Source of the DNA: Stenotrophomonas lactitubi
GTDB lineage: Bacteria; Pseudomonadota; Gammaproteobacteria; Xanthomonadales; Xanthomonadaceae
Direction: 5' to 3'
NCBI RefSeq assembly: GCF_002803515.1
Contig: NZ_PHQX01000001.1
Span: 1,736,001-1,800,000, forward strand
Length of the DNA: 64,000 nucleotides
Part shown: piece by piece, positions 35,500-43,380 of the stretch
Layout: each line of letters starts with the position of its first letter
Numbering within the stretch: the first letter of the stretch is position 1
Made by a program: the position numbers and the translations under genes
Notes under the pieces: generated by a model
Databases searched by the model: none
What the model saw: only the letters and a program-made list of their open reading frames with translations
What the model was told of the DNA's origin: nothing

Positions 35500-36444
35500 T
35501 TACGCCGCCATCGCCACCTTGCGCAGGCGGTCCAGCACGAAATCGGCCAGCTCGTGCGGCGAATACTTGGCGACGAAGGCATTGGCACCCACGCGCTCGA
35601 CCATCGCATTGTTGAATACGCCCGACAGGGAGGTATGCAGCAGCACGTACAGCCCGGACAGGCCGGCATGCCGCCGGATTTCCGTCGTCAGCGTATAGCC
35701 GTCCATCGCCGGCATCTCGATGTCCGAGATCACCATGGCGTAGCGATCGGCCGGATTTTCACCCGAGGCATGGATCTGCAGCAGGTGGTCCAGCGCCTGC
35801 TTGCCGTCCGAGAGCAGGGTCGCACCCACCCCCAGCTGGTCCAGCACGCTGCGGATCTGCTGGCGCGCCACCCGCGAATCATCCACCACCAGCACCTGCA
35901 GCTGCGGGGCATCGGCGGGCATCGCCATGGCCGGGTCGAGCACCGCTTCACCGCGCACCTGGGCGATGTCGGCCAGCACGCTTTCCACGTCGATCACCTG
36001 GATCAACTCGCCCTGGAAGCGGGTCACCGCGGTCAGGTAGCTGGATTCGGCGCCTAGTTCCGGCGGCGGGTGGATGTCTTCCACCGCGATGTTGACGATG
36101 CGCTCCACGCCGCTGACCAGGAAGCCCTGGATCGAGCGGTTGAACTCGGTCACCACCAGATAGCCCGGTGCAGTGTCCGCATCCGGCTCGCGCTCGGGGT
36201 GGCCGATGGCCAGGCCCAGGTCCAGCACCGGCACCGAGCGGCCGCGTACATCGGCCACGCCGGCAAACTGGCCGGGCAGGCCGGGCACCTGGAACAGCTC
36301 CGGGCGGCGCAGCACTTCCTGCACCTTGAAGACGTTGACGCCAAAAAGCTGACGTCCGCCGAGGCGGAACAGCAGCAGCGCCAGGCGATTGTGGCCGGCC
36401 AGTCGGGTTCGCTGGTCGATCCGGTTGAGCAGGTCATGGGACAT
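35500..36444 (-). CDS. cheV: Chemotaxis coupling protein CheV
   Basis: 314 residues: a CheW-like domain (~15-165; RLGGRQLFGVNVFKVQEVL) fused to a receiver domain (~185-310) with phosphoacceptor Asp in VISDIEMPAMDG. It couples receptors to CheA and is adjusted by phosphorylation. The ATG at 36444 has no ribosome-binding site, and a sigma-28 promoter puts the transcript start at about the ATG, so the mRNA may be leaderless. Confidence 0.93.
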   Translation of the reverse strand: MSHDLLNRIDQRTRLAGHNRLALLLFRLGGRQLFGVNVFKVQEVLRRPELFQVPGLPGQFAGVADVRGRSVPVLDLGLAIGHPEREPDADTAPGYLVVTEFNRSIQGFLVSGVERIVNIAVEDIHPPPELGAESSYLTAVTRFQGELIQVIDVESVLADIAQVRGEAVLDPAMAMPADAPQLQVLVVDDSRVARQQIRSVLDQLGVGATLLSDGKQALDHLLQIHASGENPADRYAMVISDIEMPAMDGYTLTTEIRRHAGLSGLYVLLHTSLSGVFNNAMVERVGANAFVAKYSPHELADFVLDRLRKVAMAA

Positions 36445-36451
36445 GGCTGCT

Positions 36452-36479
36452 GTATCGGCGCGGGCAGGGCGGAACTTGA
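36452..36479 (-). promoter_or_regulatory. Sigma-28-like promoter of cheV
   Basis: Minus-strand TCAAGTTC, a 12-nt spacer, then GCCGATAC. The -10 box ends 7 bp before the cheV ATG. Confidence 0.6.
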
Positions 36480-36505
36480 GGGCCAGTGTACAGGGCCGGG
36501 CACGC

Positions 36506-36517
36506 AGGGATTTCCGT
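36506..36517. promoter_or_regulatory. AGGGATTTCCGT, candidate activator site before flgA
   Basis: It matches ACGGAATTCCGT at 10 of 12 positions and lies 10 bp upstream of the flgA -24 box, between the divergent cheV and flgA promoters. Confidence 0.3.
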
Positions 36518-36527
36518 GCGCTGGCTG

Positions 36528-36543
36528 TGGCACGCAGCTTGCA
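36528..36543 (+). promoter_or_regulatory. Sigma-54 promoter of flgA
   Basis: TGGCACGCAGCTTGCA, an exact consensus match on the plus strand. The predicted start is ~36554 and the leader ~25 nt. Confidence 0.92.
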
Positions 36544-36578
36544 CGCGTCTGGGCCAGGTCTTACCGACAGGAGGCGCC

Positions 36579-37235
36579 ATGCGCCGCATTGCTTCTTTCC
36601 TTGCCATTGCGCTGGCCGTGGCCGCGCCGTGGGCAACTGCGGCCGACTGGCAGCCGGTGGCCAGCATCCGTGCCGCGGCACTGTCGACCTTGGCCGCCGG
36701 TACCGAAGGTGAGGCTGTCGTCGCCGATGCGCTGCGCCTTCCCCGCTGCGGCGGCGCACTGCAGGTGCAGCCCACCGCCAATACGACCGTGGAAGTCAGT
36801 TGCCCCGACGCCGGAGGCTGGCGCCTGTTCGTGCCGGTGAAGGTGCGCCGCAACCAGACCGTACTGGTGTTGACCCGTGGCATTGGCACTGGAGAATCCA
36901 TCGCCGCCGCCGATATCAGTACCGCCCAGCGTGACGCGGCACGGATTGCCGGCGCAGTGCTGGCCGATCCTGCCGCAGCGATCGGCCGCATCGCCCGTCG
37001 GCCGTTGCCGGCGGGAACCCTGTTGTCCAGCAACGATCTGGTGGCGCAGCGTCTCATCAAGCGTGGAGACAATGTGGCACTGGTATCGCGGCGTGGTTCG
37101 GTCGAGGTCCGCATCGCCGGGCGCGCACTGGGCGATGCCGGGCAGAACGAGCGCGTCTCAGTGGAAAACCTGTCCTCGCGCCGTATCGTGCAGGGCACGG
37201 TGGACGCGGCCGGTGACGTAATCGTGGCGCGTTGA
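36579..37235 (+). CDS. flgA: P-ring assembly chaperone FlgA
   Basis: 218 residues with a signal peptide (1-21, ending WATAAD) and a C-terminal SAF-type domain (GTLLSSNDLVAQRLIKRGDNVALVSRRGSVEVRIAGRALGDAG). It helps FlgI polymerise in the periplasm. The ATG has AGGAGG 5 nt upstream. It is followed by flgM and flgN, with its own sigma-54 promoter. Confidence 0.95.
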   Translation: MRRIASFLAIALAVAAPWATAADWQPVASIRAAALSTLAAGTEGEAVVADALRLPRCGGALQVQPTANTTVEVSCPDAGGWRLFVPVKVRRNQTVLVLTRGIGTGESIAAADISTAQRDAARIAGAVLADPAAAIGRIARRPLPAGTLLSSNDLVAQRLIKRGDNVALVSRRGSVEVRIAGRALGDAGQNERVSVENLSSRRIVQGTVDAAGDVIVAR

Positions 37236-37253
37236 AATAATGCAGAATTCCCC

Positions 37254-37280
37254 TAAAGATCACGGCCCTGCGGCCGTTAT
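37254..37280 (+). promoter_or_regulatory. Sigma-28 promoter of flgM
   Basis: TAAAGATC, an 11-nt spacer, then GCCGTTAT. The predicted start is ~37287, 24 nt before flgM. It gives FlgM a FliA-dependent feedback source besides read-through from flgA. Confidence 0.85.
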
Positions 37281-37310
37281 CCCTTGTGTACGGCAACTCC
37301 AGGACACCCC

Positions 37311-37616
37311 ATGAGCCAGAAAATCGACGGCAACCTGCAGGTCCCCCAGGCACTGCGCAGCGTGACCACCCCGGCCGCCAAGCCCGGCGTGAGCACCGAT
37401 TCGGCGGCACGTCCGGTCGAGGCGGCCGACAGCCTGCGCCTGACCGGCGAAGCCACCAACCTGCAGGCCATCGAGCGTGAGCTGAGCACCGCCCCGGCGA
37501 TTGACGCCCAGCGTGTTGCAGCAGTGCGCGAATCGCTGCAGAACGGCACCTACAAGATCAATCCGGACGCGATCGCTTCGCGCATGCTTGAACTGGACCA
37601 GCAGCTGCAAGGATGA
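37311..37616 (+). CDS. flgM: Anti-sigma-28 factor FlgM
   Basis: 101 residues. The N-terminal half is disordered and rich in Ala, Thr and Pro. The C-terminal sigma-binding half is ALSTAPAIDAQRVAAVRESLQNGTYKINPDAIASRML-like, the FlgM pattern. It holds FliA inactive until exported through the finished hook. The ATG at 37311 has AGGA upstream. Its stop overlaps flgN. Confidence 0.94.
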   Translation: MSQKIDGNLQVPQALRSVTTPAAKPGVSTDSAARPVEAADSLRLTGEATNLQAIERELSTAPAIDAQRVAAVRESLQNGTYKINPDAIASRMLELDQQLQG

Positions 37617-37951
37617 CCGCGGCGATGAGCGAGCCGCTGCAGCGCCTTGCCCAGGCCCTGGACGTTGAACGCCAGGCCCTGGTCGAGCACGACGTGCACG
37701 CACTGATCCGTGCCACCGGTGCGAAGCTGGAAGCGCTGCGTGCGCTGGAAGGCGCGCCACCGGTGGGCGAGGGCGAGCAACTGCAGGAACTGGCCGAGCG
37801 CAACCGCGCCAACGGCGTGCTGCTGTCGCGGCGCCGGCGCGAGGTCAACTGGGCACTGCGCCAGATGGGCCGCACCGAAGAGTCCTCGGCATACGATGCC
37901 AAGGGCCAGTCGCACACCGTCACCGCGCGGCGGCCACTCGCCGTCGCCTGA
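37613..37951 (+). CDS. flgN: Flagellar chaperone FlgN
   Basis: 112 residues, helical throughout, with length and position (right after flgM, overlapping by 4 nt) typical of FlgN, the chaperone for FlgK and FlgL. Sequence signature is weak, so gene order contributes to the call. The start could also be the ATG at residue 5. Confidence 0.85.
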   Translation: MTAAMSEPLQRLAQALDVERQALVEHDVHALIRATGAKLEALRALEGAPPVGEGEQLQELAERNRANGVLLSRRRREVNWALRQMGRTEESSAYDAKGQSHTVTARRPLAVA

Positions 37952-38042
37952 CAGGCCGGCGGTCGGCTGACCGTCCGATGGCGGCTGTCGGCCGCCGCAT
38001 GAACGCGTATATTGGGCGCCTGTTTGATCGCCCCGAGCCGCC

Positions 38043-39260
38043 GTGTCTGCTGCCAACGTTCTGGTTACCGCCCCCCTTCCGCCGCAACCGGTGCTGCAGG
38101 CCCTTCTTGAGCGCCTGCGCGAAGGCTTGCTGCTGTTCACCGAAGATGGACAGGTGGCCTTGGCCAACCCGGCCGCACAGAGCCTGCTGGGCAGCGACGA
38201 AGGCGCCTTGCCGCCGCCGCAGCGCCTGCGTGAACTGCTGCCGCCGGATGCCCTCGAACATGCGCGCCAGCACGGTCACTGGAATGGCAGCCTGCCGCTG
38301 GGCGAGGGCGTGGTCATCGCCCATCTGTACTTCCATGGCGAGCCCGGTTCGGGGCACTACCTGGCGTTGTTCCGCCATATCGAAGGCCAGGAAGACTACG
38401 AGCGCGAACTGCAGCAGCGCCATGCCGAACTGCGCCAGGCGTACCTGCGCTTGAACGGCACCCAGGAAAAACTGTTGCAGTCGGAGAAGATGGCCTCCAT
38501 CGGCCAGCTTGCCGCCGGCGTGGCGCACGAGATCAACAACCCGATCGGCTACGTGCATTCCAACCTGGGCAGCCTGCAGGAATACCTGCGCAGCCTGTTC
38601 ACGGTGATCGAGGCCTACGAACGTGCTCTGCGTGCGCCGGACCCGAAGGCGTTGATTCCGGAAATCGACGATATCCGTGACCGCCTGGACATCGATTTCA
38701 TCAGCCGCGACCTGCCGCAGCTGATGGCCGAATCACGCGAAGGCATCGAGCGGGTCACCCGCATCGTGCGCGACCTGAAGGACTTCTCCTATTCCGGTCG
38801 CGACGAGTCGTGGAAGCTGGTCGACCTGCATTCCGGCCTTGAATCGACCATCAACATCATCTGGAACGAGCTCAAGTACAAGGTGCACCTGGTGCGCGAG
38901 TTCGGCCAGCTGCCGCTGGTGGAATGCCTGCCGTCGGAGTTGAACCAGGTCTACATGAACCTGCTGCTCAACGCCGGTCACGCCATCGCCGAGCGCGGCA
39001 CGATCACCGTGCGTACCGGCGTGGACGGCGACACGGTGTGGGTGGAATTTGAAGACACTGGCGGCGGCATCTCGCCGGAACTGCGCCAGCGCATCTTCGA
39101 TCCGTTCTTCACCACCAAGCCGGTGGGCAGCGGTACCGGCCTGGGCCTGTCGATCTCCTACAGCATCATCAACAAGCACCACGGCCGCATCGATCTGGAC
39201 AGCACGCCAGGCGTCGGCTCGCGCTTCCGCCTGGTGCTGCCGATCAAGCAGCCACGGTAA
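38043..39260 (+). CDS. ravA: PAS-domain histidine kinase, RavA-like
   Basis: 405 residues, cytoplasmic: a PAS-like sensor (~15-115), a coiled coil, a dimerisation domain with phosphorylated His162 ([20 protein letters not shown]) and an ATP-binding domain with N-box [17 protein letters not shown] and GTGLGLSI. The start is GTG at 38043. It is convergent with the ravR-like gene; in Xanthomonas the RavA kinase is reported with RavR and encoded near the flagellar genes. The symbol is by analogy. Confidence 0.7.
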   Translation: MSAANVLVTAPLPPQPVLQALLERLREGLLLFTEDGQVALANPAAQSLLGSDEGALPPPQRLRELLPPDALEHARQHGHWNGSLPLGEGVVIAHLYFHGEPGSGHYLALFRHIEGQEDYERELQQRHAELRQAYLRLNGTQEKLLQSEKMASIGQLAAGVAHEINNPIGYVHSNLGSLQEYLRSLFTVIEAYERALRAPDPKALIPEIDDIRDRLDIDFISRDLPQLMAESREGIERVTRIVRDLKDFSYSGRDESWKLVDLHSGLESTINIIWNELKYKVHLVREFGQLPLVECLPSELNQVYMNLLLNAGHAIAERGTITVRTGVDGDTVWVEFEDTGGGISPELRQRIFDPFFTTKPVGSGTGLGLSISYSIINKHHGRIDLDSTPGVGSRFRLVLPIKQPR

Positions 39261-39269
39261 AGGCCTCTG

Positions 39270-39342
39270 GTAGTGCCGGCCGCTGGCCGGCAACCCGATG
39301 AAATCGGCTACCCAGCAGCTGCCGGCCAGCGGCCGGCACTAC
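39270..39342. repeat. Inverted pair of GTAG-type palindromes between convergent genes
   Basis: GTAGTGCCGGCCGCTGGCCG starts at 39270 and its inverted copy ends at 39342. The two pair to form a long hairpin between genes that end at 39260 and 39355, and may serve as a two-way terminator. Confidence 0.8.
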
Positions 39343-39354
39343 CCGTGTGCAGGT

Positions 39355-41130
39355 TCAGCGCAGCGGTGACCGATCCTCGCCACCATCAGCCGGCTCGGCG
39401 GCAACCGGCCCACCGTTGCTGCGTCGCTGTTCCTCGTACGTGCGGAACGCCTGGTGGATGTGCTTGCGCAGCTCGTCGTCGTTCCATGGCTTGGTCAGGA
39501 ACCGGTAGATCGCACCGCGGTTGATCGCATCGGTCACCGTGTTCAGGTCGGTATAGCCGGACAACACCAGACGGATCGTGTCCGGGTACAGCATCTTCAC
39601 CCGGCCCAGAAACTCGGTGCCGCTCATGTCGCTCATGCGCTGGTCGGACAGGATCACCTGCACGTCGTTGATGGCCAGCAGATCGAACGCATCGCGCACG
39701 TTTCCTGCCGCCAGGATGCGGTACCCATCGCGGCGGAACAGGCGCACCAGCGAGCGCAGCACGTTCTCCTCGTCGTCCAGCAGCAGCAGGGTGCGGTCCG
39801 GCCGGGTTTCGGCAAACGCCTCCGGTCGCAGGTAACGGCGGCGCAGGGTCATGCCGGCGGCGTCGGCCGACATCGGCTCGCCGAACAGGTAGCCCTGGAA
39901 CACGTCGCAGTCGTTGCGGCGCAGGAAGCCCAGCTGCGCCTGCGATTCAACGCCGTTGGCGATCACCGTCATGCCCAGCTGGTGGCCCATCGCGATGATC
40001 GCGCGGGCGATCGCCGCTTCACGATTGCCGGCCGGCGCGCTCTTGATGAAGCTGCGGTCGATCTTCAGCTTGTCCACCGGGTAGCGCACCAGTGCACTCA
40101 GGCTCGAATCGCCGGTGCCGAAGTTGTCCAGGCTCAGGCTGATGCCTTCGTTGCGCAGGTTGGCCAGCGTTTCGTGGACGAAGTTGACGTTGTTGGTCAG
40201 CGCGCTTTCGTTGATCTCCAGCGTCAGCATCTGCGCCGGCACGCCCGACGCCTGGATCACGCCCATCACTTCGGCAAAGAAGTTCGGCCGCAGCAGCTGC
40301 AGGGTGGATACATTCACTGCGATGGTGAAGTCATCGAAGCCCTGGTCGCGCCACAGCCGGGCCTGCTTCAAGGCACCTTCCAGCACCCATGTGCCGATCT
40401 GCACGATGATGCCCAGGCGCTCGGCAGTACGCATGAACCGCTCCGGCACCAGCATGCCCAGGGTGGGCGACTGCCAGCGCAGCAGCGCCTCCATGCCCAC
40501 CACGTGGCCATCGCGGGCGCTGACCAGCGGCTGGTAGCGCAGCTTCAGTTCGCCGTTGGGAATCGCATCGACAATCTGCCGCGCGATGATGCTCTCGCTG
40601 TGCGCGCTCGGCGGCGTGTCCACCGCATGGATGCGCACCGCATTGCCACCTTCGCGGGCGGCCTGGTACAGCGCGTCCTCGGCATGGTCCAGCAGGCGCG
40701 AGGCGCTGCTGGCATGCTCCGGGCACAGGCTCACGCCCAGCTTGCCGGTCATGAACAGCGTATAGGGCAGTACCGAAAGGGGCAGCTCCATCTGCTGGCG
40801 GATCTCTTCGGCGAAATCCTCGGCCAGTGGCAGATCGGCGGTGCGCGGCACGGCGATCAGGAACTCGTCGCTGCCATGCCGCCACAGCTTGCCGCGTCCG
40901 CGCAGGTAGGACTGCAGGCGCTGGGCGACCAGCACCAGGGCCTGGTCACCGACCTCCGCGCTCATGTTTTCATTGACCGAGGCGAAGTGATCGATGTCCA
41001 CATGCATCAGCATCAGCGCGGTGCCTCCGGAAGCGGCTTCGGCGACCATCGCCTGCAGCTCGGGGTTGCCGGCGCCGAGGCGATCAGGCGCATCATCGAT
41101 GCTGACCGGGGGCAGGTTGGGGTTCCACAT
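39355..41130 (-). CDS. ravR: GGDEF-EAL-receiver protein, RavR-like, with degenerate motifs
   Basis: 591 residues. The GGDEF domain (~35-170) has HGSDEF instead of GGDEF and is probably inactive. The EAL domain (~180-420) keeps E214, N273, E305/E308, D335 and K355, but the second Asp of DDFGTG is Asn336 and the Glu of EGVE is Asn392. A C-terminal receiver domain (~446-565) has phosphoacceptor Asp496. The ATG at 41130 follows the ravS stop by 4 bp. Xanthomonas RavR has this layout and is reported to degrade c-di-GMP; the altered residues make that uncertain here. Confidence 0.78.
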   Translation of the reverse strand: MWNPNLPPVSIDDAPDRLGAGNPELQAMVAEAASGGTALMLMHVDIDHFASVNENMSAEVGDQALVLVAQRLQSYLRGRGKLWRHGSDEFLIAVPRTADLPLAEDFAEEIRQQMELPLSVLPYTLFMTGKLGVSLCPEHASSASRLLDHAEDALYQAAREGGNAVRIHAVDTPPSAHSESIIARQIVDAIPNGELKLRYQPLVSARDGHVVGMEALLRWQSPTLGMLVPERFMRTAERLGIIVQIGTWVLEGALKQARLWRDQGFDDFTIAVNVSTLQLLRPNFFAEVMGVIQASGVPAQMLTLEINESALTNNVNFVHETLANLRNEGISLSLDNFGTGDSSLSALVRYPVDKLKIDRSFIKSAPAGNREAAIARAIIAMGHQLGMTVIANGVESQAQLGFLRRNDCDVFQGYLFGEPMSADAAGMTLRRRYLRPEAFAETRPDRTLLLLDDEENVLRSLVRLFRRDGYRILAAGNVRDAFDLLAINDVQVILSDQRMSDMSGTEFLGRVKMLYPDTIRLVLSGYTDLNTVTDAINRGAIYRFLTKPWNDDELRKHIHQAFRTYEEQRRSNGGPVAAEPADGGEDRSPLR

Positions 41131-41134
41131 GGGC

Positions 41135-43237
41135 TCAGTATTCCGCTGACTCGACGGCCGCGGTAACAGCGGCCTGGTAAGGAAGGTGGACATCGACGAG
41201 GGTACCGGCGCCATGCGCCGACTCGATCCGGACATGGCCACCCACGCTCTGCGCACGCTCGCGCATCACGATCAGGCCCAGGCCGCGCGGGCCATCCGGA
41301 TCGAACCCTTCGCCATCGTCACGGATCATCAGGTGCAGCCCGCGCTGGTCGACGTCGCGCAGCTGCAGCACCACCTGGCTGGCGCGCGCGTGGCGCAGCG
41401 CGTTGGTCAGGCTTTCCTGGGCGATGCGGAAGCACGCCTGTTCGATGCTGTTGTCCGGGCGCGTGGGCAGCGATTCGATCTCGGCCTGCAGCTCGACGCT
41501 GGACGAGCGGAACAGCACGCGCGCCTGCCAGCTCAACGCGGCTTCCAGGCCCAGCGCATCCAGCTGCGGCGGCCGCAGCAGGGTGGAGATGTCGCGCAGC
41601 TTGGCGACGGTGGTATCGGCCAGGCTGACGATCTGCGCCAGGTCCTCGCCGCGCCGTTGCGCATCGTCCTCGTCCTGCGCCGCATAGGCCGAAAGCTTGA
41701 TCGCGGTGATCGCCTGGCCGATGTCATCGTGCAGGTCGCGCGAGATTGCCCGGCGCTCGTCTTCCTGCAGCGAGAACAGACGACCGGCCATCGCCTGCAG
41801 CTCGCGGTTGCTGGTCTCCAACGCGCTGCGGGTCTGTTCCGATTCGCTCAGGTCGCGCACGATCAGCAGTTTGCAGTCACGCCCGCCGTAGCGCACGTCA
41901 CCCACCGCAAGGCCGGCCTGGAAGCTGCGGCCATCGGCGCGCTGCATGGCCAGCACGCTGCTGTGGCCCGGGCTGTGCTGGGGCTGCCCAGCGCGCATCT
42001 GCGCGCGCAGCCGGGCCAGATCGCTGCCTGCCACCAAGGCTGACAGCGGCTCGCCCAGCAGCGTGTGGCTGCCGTAGCCGAACAGGCCGGCCGCCCACGC
42101 ATTGGCATACAGCACATGTTCGTCGGACAGGATCACCACACCGTCGGGCAACACCCGCACCAGCTCGCGGAACTGCTCCTCGCGTTCGCGCAGCAGGCGC
42201 CGTGACTGCTCACGTTCGGTCACGTCCTGCAAGGTGCCCAGGATCCGGTCACGGCCGGCCTCATCCACACCGCTGGCCGCACGCAGGTGCACCATCAGCG
42301 CGCGGCCATCCATTGCCAGTACCGGCAGCAGCACATCCACCTGCACCTGCTCGCCGGAGCACAGCCCGGCCAGCACCTGATCGGTCTGTGCGGCGGTAGC
42401 CGGGTCGGCTGCCACCAGCAGTTCGTCGAAACGGTGCCAGCGTCGCGCCTCGGGCGGGCGACGGCCCAGCAGGCGATAGACCTGGTTGGAGTAACGGCCC
42501 TGGCCGGTGGACGGGTCCAGTTCCCATGCGCCGATCCGCGCCAGTTCGTGGGCTTCTTCCACCCGGGCCAATGCCTGGTCGCGCCGAAGCTGCGCCAGGT
42601 CTTCGGCCGTGCGGTCGATGGCGATCAGCAGGCGCGCCGTGTGCCCGTCGTAGTCGATCGCGTTCGAGCGCAGTTCCATCTGCCGCAGGCTGCCATCGCG
42701 CAGCTGCAACTGCGCACGCAGGATGCACAGCTGCTCGGGCGCCTCGCGGATCTCTTCCAGCTTGGTCTGCAACGCCTGGTCCTGGCCCGGTGGCCAGAGC
42801 ACGTCGATGGTCTGCGTCAGAAGCGCGTCGCGGTCCCAACCGAAGGTGCTGCAGGCGGCCGGATTGGCATCGAGGATGGCCAGCGTGTCCAGGTCATAGA
42901 CCAGGATCGGGCCGGGGTTGCCCTCGAACATCTGCCGCAGGCGCAGCTCCGAAGCCTGCAGGCGGGCATGGGTGTGCAGCACGTGCTCGGCCAGCGGCCG
43001 CAGCAGCAGGTACAACAGGCCTGCGCTGGCCAGGGCGAAGAACGCTCCCTTCATGCTCTGCCACAGTGCCGCCTGCTGCGGGTCGGGCACCAGCGCTGTC
43101 ACCGCGCCGTCTGTGGCGATCATCCAGGCCAGCGCCATCGCCAGGTAGCTCAGCACCACGCGCCGACGGTCGCGCCCCAGCGCCTGCGCCATCCGCGGGT
43201 CGGGAACAGGGGCAGTGCCGGTCGGTTCTACGGGCAT
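41135..43237 (-). CDS. ravS: Membrane PAS sensor histidine kinase, RavS-like
   Basis: 700 residues: two transmembrane helices (~27-48 and ~62-82), several PAS domains (~95-470), then a HisKA_3 domain with His503 (ISRDLHDDIGQAITAIKL) and an ATPase domain (HALRHARASQVV-type N-box, GLGLIVMRERAQSVGG). It is the NarX/DesK kind of kinase. Co-expression with the ravR-like gene is near certain (4-bp gap). FsnR, a NarL-type regulator, is an alternative partner worth testing. Confidence 0.8.
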   Translation of the reverse strand: MPVEPTGTAPVPDPRMAQALGRDRRRVVLSYLAMALAWMIATDGAVTALVPDPQQAALWQSMKGAFFALASAGLLYLLLRPLAEHVLHTHARLQASELRLRQMFEGNPGPILVYDLDTLAILDANPAACSTFGWDRDALLTQTIDVLWPPGQDQALQTKLEEIREAPEQLCILRAQLQLRDGSLRQMELRSNAIDYDGHTARLLIAIDRTAEDLAQLRRDQALARVEEAHELARIGAWELDPSTGQGRYSNQVYRLLGRRPPEARRWHRFDELLVAADPATAAQTDQVLAGLCSGEQVQVDVLLPVLAMDGRALMVHLRAASGVDEAGRDRILGTLQDVTEREQSRRLLREREEQFRELVRVLPDGVVILSDEHVLYANAWAAGLFGYGSHTLLGEPLSALVAGSDLARLRAQMRAGQPQHSPGHSSVLAMQRADGRSFQAGLAVGDVRYGGRDCKLLIVRDLSESEQTRSALETSNRELQAMAGRLFSLQEDERRAISRDLHDDIGQAITAIKLSAYAAQDEDDAQRRGEDLAQIVSLADTTVAKLRDISTLLRPPQLDALGLEAALSWQARVLFRSSSVELQAEIESLPTRPDNSIEQACFRIAQESLTNALRHARASQVVLQLRDVDQRGLHLMIRDDGEGFDPDGPRGLGLIVMRERAQSVGGHVRIESAHGAGTLVDVHLPYQAAVTAAVESAEY

Positions 43238-43380
43238 GGACAGGGCAGGCAGGAGGGCAGGGAAGAGGGGTGCCGGTCATCTTACCGCGCAGGTGTGCCC
43301 TGGCCACTCAATTATCCGCCGCAGGCGCCGTTAACCACTGCGTGCCCCGCTGTCGGGCGTTTCATCCGGAGCAAGATCGC

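Noticed and set aside
42526..43380. N-terminal extension of the multi-PAS GGDEF-EAL protein
   Set aside because: The 285 extra codons lie opposite ravS, are Arg/Pro/Ala-rich and lack domain character. GTG 43381 has a good ribosome-binding site.
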